Origin: Bacteroidetes bacterium UBA1941
Lineage (GTDB): Bacteria; Bacteroidota; Bacteroidia; Chitinophagales; LD1
Length of the DNA: 64,000 bases
Reading direction: 5' to 3'
Assembly (NCBI GenBank): GCA_002336805.1
Contig: DDEZ01000010.1
Location: 62,001 to 126,000, forward strand
Part shown: one piece after another, positions 59,626 through 64,000 of the stretch
Numbering within the stretch: position 1 is the stretch's first letter
Layout of the letters: every line of letters starts with the position of its first letter
Made by a program: the position numbers and the translations under genes
The notes under the pieces: model-generated
Database searches by the model: none
Seen by the model: only the letters and a program-made list of their open reading frames with translations
What the model was told of the DNA's origin: nothing

Positions 59626-60603
59626 ATGCCACAGTCATTCCGCACCATCATACCGCTGCCACGGGCACCTTTCAGCCTCAGTCACAAGGACCGCCTGGTC
59701 ACCATAGGCTCGTGCTTTTCGGAGCATATAGGAAAGTATTTTGCGGCGTATAAGTTTGACACCGACATCAATCCCTTCGGCCAGCAGTACAATCCCGGCT
59801 CGATAGCTACTGCCTTAGACCGCCTGCTGTCGGCAAAGCCCTACAGCGCAGATGAACTAGTAAAGCACGATGAGCTGTACCACTCCTTTGATCATCACGG
59901 CAGCTTCTCCCTGCCGGGAAAAGAAGAGACGGCAGCCGCTATCAATGAAAGGCTACAGCTATCATCGGAGAAACTAAAGCAGGCAACTGTACTGTTTCTC
60001 ACCTTCGGCACGGCTCATGTGTTTAAGCTGAAAGGGACAGGCCGCATCGTCTCAAACTGCCACAAGATACCGGCAAAGGAGTTTGATTTTGAAATGCTAT
60101 CGACAGAGGAGATCGTACACTTGCTATCGCAAAGTTTAGAGGCACTCTGGCAGGTCAATCCTGCTGTGAGAGTAGTGCTGACCGTCAGCCCTGTGCGCTA
60201 CTTCGCTTTCGGTCATTTTGAGAACTCAGTGAGCAAAGGCCGCCTGCATGATGCCAGTTATCAGCTGACGCAAAAATATCCGCAAACGTTTTACTTCCCC
60301 GCTTATGAGATCGTGATGGATGAGCTGCGCGATTACAGGTTCTTTGCCGATGATATGCTGCATCCCAATAAGCTCGCCATAGATTACGTATGGGAGCAAC
60401 TGGTAAAGACCTTTATCCCTGTGAAGGATCAGGAACTACTGCAAGAGATAGACGAGATCACCACTGCCGCCAATCACCGCGTACGCAACCCCGATAGCGA
60501 AGCGCATCAGAAGTTTAAAGAGAAGTACTTAGCTAAAATCAAAGCGCTGGAGGAGAAGTATGGGTTTGATTTTGCTAGAGAGGTTGAACTGATAAACAGG
60601 TAA
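59626..60603 (+). CDS. GSCFA-domain protein
   Basis: 325 residues, cytosolic. Starts PQSFRTIIPLPRAPFSLSHK; the naming motif G-S-C-F-S appears in LVTIGSCFSEHIGKYFAAYK (about residue 28). Later blocks are FLTFGTAHVFKL, VVLTVSPVRYFAFGHFEN and DDMLHPNKLAIDYVWEQLV, which place it in the SGNH/GDSL-like GSCFA family: Ser in the first block and Asp-x-x-His in DDMLHPN would form the catalytic pair. The enzyme substrate is unknown. The FRG-domain gene starts 4 bp after it. Confidence 0.88.
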   Translation: MPQSFRTIIPLPRAPFSLSHKDRLVTIGSCFSEHIGKYFAAYKFDTDINPFGQQYNPGSIATALDRLLSAKPYSADELVKHDELYHSFDHHGSFSLPGKEETAAAINERLQLSSEKLKQATVLFLTFGTAHVFKLKGTGRIVSNCHKIPAKEFDFEMLSTEEIVHLLSQSLEALWQVNPAVRVVLTVSPVRYFAFGHFENSVSKGRLHDASYQLTQKYPQTFYFPAYEIVMDELRDYRFFADDMLHPNKLAIDYVWEQLVKTFIPVKDQELLQEIDEITTAANHRVRNPDSEAHQKFKEKYLAKIKALEEKYGFDFAREVELINR

Positions 60604-60606
60604 TGA

Positions 60607-61563
60607 ATGGGCAGTACTGAATTCTTAAATCTTTCTGACAAGGATAAATACTACTACTTTACCTCATGTATTGATACTGAAGAGCAACTCGAAGACTTTT
60701 GGAAGGAGTTAGTAGAAGTGAAGCAGCGTAAGGAGTTTATATTTAGAGGAGTAGAAGAAGCTAGGTATAAACTGTATAATTCTGCGCAGCGGTACTTTTT
60801 GGAATACAAAGATTCAAAATTATACTGCGTTGGTTATGATTTGTTTATACAAAATAGCATTGAGACAATTCGCACGTGGAATAATAATAGCGTTGAACGT
60901 TATTTAAGTCAAAGAGGCATAGGTGCGAATAGTATAGCGTATCTGAGTCTGATGCAGCATTTTGGTGTTCCAACTCCTCTATTGGATTTTACTTATAATC
61001 CTTTTGTAGCTTTGTATTTTGCATCCAAATTCACAAAGGTTGAGTCATGCGTAAATCAAATTGATAATTATTCATCATTGATTCTGGTGCATAGTCAACA
61101 TTTCATTATCCAAAATGCGTTGGATTATTTTCAGCAACTTTTGAAATCTTATGATGATGGTGTTGTACCTTATCGAGCACTAAAGTTTGCTCTTTTTCTA
61201 CTGTTCGATAGTAATAATGATGTTTTCAAAATTACCAATAACCACAATATCATAAATCAAGAAGGAGTATTATTCTTTAACGATCATGCGAAACTACCTT
61301 TGGAAGAATATTTCACTACAACGAGTAAATACGCCAAAGCATTAAGAGGGCAGGATGTAAATGATGGTGAGAATAGATTATTTGCTTGTTGGAATATTTC
61401 TAAGCGTTTGCATAGTATTATTCAAAGGAGACTAAGAAAGGATTTCTCAATTGATAGAGAATTTTTGTTCCCGGACTTTACGAAACTTGAATCTGCGTTT
61501 CATAGTTCTGTCGAAAGATACAATCGTCAATTTCCCCCGCCGGAAAGTCCTATGTGGCGATAA
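60607..61563 (+). CDS. FRG-domain protein, AT-rich, probably acquired
   Basis: 318 residues. FRG-domain motifs: KEFIFRGVEEARYKLYNSAQ near residue 40 (F-R-G) and SLMQHFGVPTPLLDFTYNPF then ALYFASKF at about 115-145, matching the family's Q-H-x-G-x-P-T-x-L-L-D-x-T-x-N-P. FRG proteins are uncharacterised but often found near mobile or defence genes. Codon use and base composition are clearly more AT-rich than either neighbour (many AAT, TTT, ATT codons). The 3' end overlaps the convergent GHMP kinase gene by 37 bp. Transfer into this locus is likely. Confidence 0.85.
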   Translation: MGSTEFLNLSDKDKYYYFTSCIDTEEQLEDFWKELVEVKQRKEFIFRGVEEARYKLYNSAQRYFLEYKDSKLYCVGYDLFIQNSIETIRTWNNNSVERYLSQRGIGANSIAYLSLMQHFGVPTPLLDFTYNPFVALYFASKFTKVESCVNQIDNYSSLILVHSQHFIIQNALDYFQQLLKSYDDGVVPYRALKFALFLLFDSNNDVFKITNNHNIINQEGVLFFNDHAKLPLEEYFTTTSKYAKALRGQDVNDGENRLFACWNISKRLHSIIQRRLRKDFSIDREFLFPDFTKLESAFHSSVERYNRQFPPPESPMWR

Positions 61564-62492
61564 AGCATCTTATCATACCGCATCACCACAGAGATGTCTT
61601 TGCCCCGCAGATAGGAGAGTAGCTCCTGCTCCGGTCCCCTGTGTGTGAGCAGCACAAAGTCGCCACCCCAGGCGCCGAGAGATTTGACCTCACCCCAGTA
61701 GTCGGAGAATAGCTGCGACTTGATCGTAGGCGTTTGGAGTGCCTCAGATACGATGGCCTCATGCTCGCGGATGATCTGCTCCATCTTTTCCAGCGTCTGG
61801 CTTTGCAGCATGCTGTCGGTCAGTTTGCTCAGCCATATCACGGCTTCTTTATTGGCCTTGATGCGTTCGCGGTAGGAGGTGATACTGGTGGAAGAGACGA
61901 CCTTCTTGCCCGTATAGGCAAAGTACAACTGCTCTGCATACGGCGGCAGGAAATGAACCTGCTCCCACGTAGCCTTGCCGTCTTTCAGCGCGTATACTAT
62001 CGGCTCATCACTCCCGGCTACGGCTACGTCATAGCCCGAGCCGCCCATTGTAGCGTGCAGCAGTGCCACTCCATCCACACCAGCCCATGCAGACAGGCAG
62101 TACACGAGTGTAGAGCTGGTGCCTAGTCCCCATTCATTAGGAAACTCGAGACTGGTCTCTACGGCTATATCATTGTCTCCGAAGAGAAAGGACGGATTCA
62201 TTAGTCTCGCCTGCTGGAGCATCTGAGAGAGTGTGCGTGCGTCTTTGCTATCAGTATTGATGCACTGCAGCGTCTGCTTGTCAAAAGTGAGATGCAGCCA
62301 GGGTTCTTTGAGGTGATTTAGCGCTATCCAGTAGAGGGTATTGCTTTGCCCGCTCAGTTCTTTCACGCGTAGGTGCTGGCCAAATTGTACGGGTATGGTC
62401 AATACTTTAGCTCCTTCCAAAGCAAAATACTCGGAGGTCAGCATGAGTTTGCCGTGGCCGTAATAGTGGTGCTGGTCGGATGTGTGCTGCAC
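61527..62492 (-). CDS. GHMP kinase of the GYDIA type
   Basis: 321 residues from a GTG at 62492 that overlaps the HMG-CoA reductase stop. GHMP motifs: YYGHGKLMLTSEYFALEGA at the N-terminus, EWGLGTSSTLVYCLSAWAG (ATP-binding Gly/Ser loop, about 115-133) and TMGGSGYDVAVAG, the G-Y-D-[IV]-A motif that names this Bacteroidota family. Being coupled to HMG-CoA reductase, it is probably a mevalonate-pathway kinase (mevalonate, phosphomevalonate or diphosphomevalonate-related), though the exact substrate is not visible. C-terminal GHMP domain: GEVKSLGAWGGDFVLLTHRG. Confidence 0.88.
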   Translation of the reverse strand: MQHTSDQHHYYGHGKLMLTSEYFALEGAKVLTIPVQFGQHLRVKELSGQSNTLYWIALNHLKEPWLHLTFDKQTLQCINTDSKDARTLSQMLQQARLMNPSFLFGDNDIAVETSLEFPNEWGLGTSSTLVYCLSAWAGVDGVALLHATMGGSGYDVAVAGSDEPIVYALKDGKATWEQVHFLPPYAEQLYFAYTGKKVVSSTSITSYRERIKANKEAVIWLSKLTDSMLQSQTLEKMEQIIREHEAIVSEALQTPTIKSQLFSDYWGEVKSLGAWGGDFVLLTHRGPEQELLSYLRGKDISVVMRYDKMLYRHIGLSGGGN

Positions 62493-63835
62493 TAGCTGCT
62501 CTTTCGTAGCGTTTCGAGATAGTCGCGTACTGACGATACGGAGATCGTCTTATCCTCAAAGTAAACCCTCGCTTTCTCAGCCTCAGTATCTGTGGCCTGG
62601 TACTGCGCGAGGATATTGGTGAGGTGCATCTTCATATGGCCCTTCTGTATGCCGGTAGTGGTCAGGGAGCGCACTGCGGCGAAGTTCTGCGCCAGGCCTA
62701 CTGCCACGATCACAGACATGAGCTCCTTTGCATTAGGATTGCCCAGCAGCTCCAGGGAGCGCTTGGCCAGCGGGTGTAGCGAGGTAAGGCCACCCACGGT
62801 ACCGATAGCCAGCGGCATGGTCATACCAAAGGTGAACACACCATCTTTTACCGTGCAGTCACTGAGACTGCGATATTGGCCATCACGACTGGCATAGGTA
62901 TGTGCGCAGGACTCTACCGCGCGGAAGTCATTGCCGGTAGCCATCACCACGGAGTCTATACCGTTCATGATGCCTTTATTGTGCGTAGTGGCTCTGTATG
63001 GATCTATGGTAGCGATGGTCACCGCCCGGCGGAATTTCTCCGCAAACTCCTGTGCACTCATCTTGCCTCCCTCAAAGGTGCCAAGCTCTTCTATCTTACA
63101 TGAGACCTCGCAGCGCACCACGCAGTCTGGTGTATAGTTAGAGAGGATGCACATCACGATCTCGATGTCTTTCTCCGTAGGAGTGAAGATCGGGCTCTCG
63201 TCCATCATGTCCTTGAGCAGTGCGCCAAACTCCTCCAGGCAAGAGTTGATAAAGTTGGCCCCCATAGAGTCTACCGTCTCAAAGTAGCCGCGTATCTGGT
63301 AGTAGTTTGGCTCGATGTGAGAGAAGTCTATCAGCTCGAGGTCCTTGACCCCGCCACCGCGCTCCTCCATCTTGGCAGTGATAGGCTTGACGCCTGCTAT
63401 CAGCTTGCTCTTTATCTCTTTGAAGTAGGCTATGAATTTATCCTTGTCACCCTTATAGATGATATGTACCTGGCCGATCTTGACTGTAGACACCACGGTA
63501 GATTTAAATCCGCCACGTGTCAGCCAGAACTTCGCCGCATTGGACGCTGCCGCTACCACAGAGCTTTCCTCTGTGACCATTGGCACGGCGTAGACCTTGT
63601 CATTGATCTTAAAGTTGGGCGCGATACCAAAGGGTACGGGGAAATTGGCGATCGTGTTTTCGCTAAAGCCGTCGAGCAGCTTCTGCGATTCTATATTGTC
63701 ATGCCAGAATCCGGCAAACTCATTGAGTACCTCGATAGGATTGGCATAAAGGAAGTTTTTGGCTATCCATTTTATCTTATCGCGCTTGTTGAGTTTCGAG
63801 AAACCCGTGATGATCTGACCTTCTTCCTCCGTCAT
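62492..63835 (-). CDS. mvaA: Hydroxymethylglutaryl-CoA reductase, class II
   Basis: 447 residues. Class II HMG-CoA reductase blocks: VYAVPMVTEESSVVAAASNA (catalytic Glu), VDSMGANFINSCLEEF, KGIMNGIDSVVMATGNDFRA (Asp/Asn region), PLAIGTVGGLTSLHPLAKRS and QKGHMKMHL (catalytic His). Catalyses reduction of HMG-CoA to mevalonate (or the reverse), feeding isoprenoid and menaquinone tail synthesis. Followed with a 1-bp overlap by the GHMP kinase. Upstream (63836-63933) nothing else is coding. Confidence 0.94.
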   Translation of the reverse strand: MTEEEGQIITGFSKLNKRDKIKWIAKNFLYANPIEVLNEFAGFWHDNIESQKLLDGFSENTIANFPVPFGIAPNFKINDKVYAVPMVTEESSVVAAASNAAKFWLTRGGFKSTVVSTVKIGQVHIIYKGDKDKFIAYFKEIKSKLIAGVKPITAKMEERGGGVKDLELIDFSHIEPNYYQIRGYFETVDSMGANFINSCLEEFGALLKDMMDESPIFTPTEKDIEIVMCILSNYTPDCVVRCEVSCKIEELGTFEGGKMSAQEFAEKFRRAVTIATIDPYRATTHNKGIMNGIDSVVMATGNDFRAVESCAHTYASRDGQYRSLSDCTVKDGVFTFGMTMPLAIGTVGGLTSLHPLAKRSLELLGNPNAKELMSVIVAVGLAQNFAAVRSLTTTGIQKGHMKMHLTNILAQYQATDTEAEKARVYFEDKTISVSSVRDYLETLRKSS

Positions 63836-63933
63836 GCCGCGCTAAAATAAGTTTTCGCTCTCACACAGACAATTGCCTGAAAGCCAAATATGAGGATCAT
63901 CGGTAGTTTGATAGACAACGCAGGTAAGTTTCA

Positions 63934-64000
63934 CTAAGCAAAAACCTTTTCTGCCACGCTGAAAGTGGCTCTGGTAAACATGCCCGGACGCTGGCTCAGC
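63934..64000 (-). CDS. Possible 3' end of a gene entering from beyond the window
   Basis: On the minus strand an open frame reads LSQRPGMFTRATFSVAEKVF, ends with Ala and a TAG at 63936-63934, about 100 bp before the HMG-CoA reductase start. The short sequence is protein-like, but only 21 residues are seen; other frames are also partly open. Confidence 0.3.
   Translation of the reverse strand, partial: LSQRPGMFTRATFSVAEKVFA

Overview
The window reads as a chromosomal segment of a Bacteroidota species, most likely of the Chitinophagales/Sphingobacteriales side. The signs are three extracellular proteins with a C-terminal type IX secretion (T9SS) sorting domain, several PorT-like outer-membrane barrels, ribosomal protein S16 with a long Ala/Glu tail, GSCFA and GYDIA-type GHMP kinase genes, almost no Shine-Dalgarno sequences, and promoters of the Bacteroidota form TTTG-N19/20-TAnnTTTG. 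Best examples of the last are at 17073-17102 before rpsP and 26156-26186 before a secreted protease. No rRNA, tRNA, CRISPR array, transposase or prophage gene was recognised.

Layout. 1-5.8 kb: end of an unidentified gene, a Uma2-type nuclease, clpB, a methyltransferase and an outer-membrane barrel. 5.9-12.0 kb (+): a co-oriented string of scoA, a small helical protein, scoB, a frameshifted DinB-like gene, a polytopic membrane protein, a class IV aminotransferase and a photolyase. The string meets a ParE-like toxin-antitoxin pair end to end. 12.6-15.9 kb (-): ftcD, an exported PPC-domain protein and a membrane M28 peptidase. 16-18.2 kb (+): mazG, rpsP, rimM. 18.3-26 kb: two secreted PhoD-like phosphatases, an acyl-CoA dehydrogenase-like flavoprotein, and a four-gene operon of a sphingomyelinase-like enzyme plus three barrels. 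26.2-38.8 kb: a T9SS M43 protease, then the 2-oxoglutarate dehydrogenase genes sucA, sucB and lpdA on the minus strand, with an exporter pair (an ABC-membrane/HlyD fusion and a TolC homologue) placed between sucA and sucB. 39-46 kb: a tandem pair of T9SS PhoD-like phosphatases, a large acyl-CoA dehydrogenase and a PI-PLC-like enzyme. 45.9-51.5 kb: menC, a TerB/DnaJ protein, lgt, a lipoprotein, a SUMF1-like protein, a GH88/105 hydrolase and a Gly-rich secreted protein. 51.8-57.2 kb: a very large alpha-2-macroglobulin lipoprotein. 57.2-58.0 kb: a gene-free, palindrome-rich stretch. 58.0-64.0 kb: a retropepsin-like protein, mdh, GSCFA, an AT-rich FRG-domain gene, and a GHMP kinase coupled to class II HMG-CoA reductase.

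How the genes work together. The housekeeping parts are central carbon metabolism (sucA, sucB, lpdA, mdh, CoA transferase, acyl-CoA dehydrogenases), mevalonate-pathway isoprenoids, menaquinone (menC), lipoprotein maturation (lgt) and protein quality control (clpB). A second theme is extracellular phosphate or phospholipid breakdown: four PhoD-like phosphatases, a sphingomyelinase-like and a PI-PLC-like enzyme, all exported. The most unusual features are the palindrome-rich region (three successive hairpins with the same apical loop but unrelated stems, plus a 189-bp element with perfect 12-bp inverted ends), the ATPase-less exporter fusion inside the sucA-sucB gene set, and a terminator-like hairpin inside the first codons of rimM.
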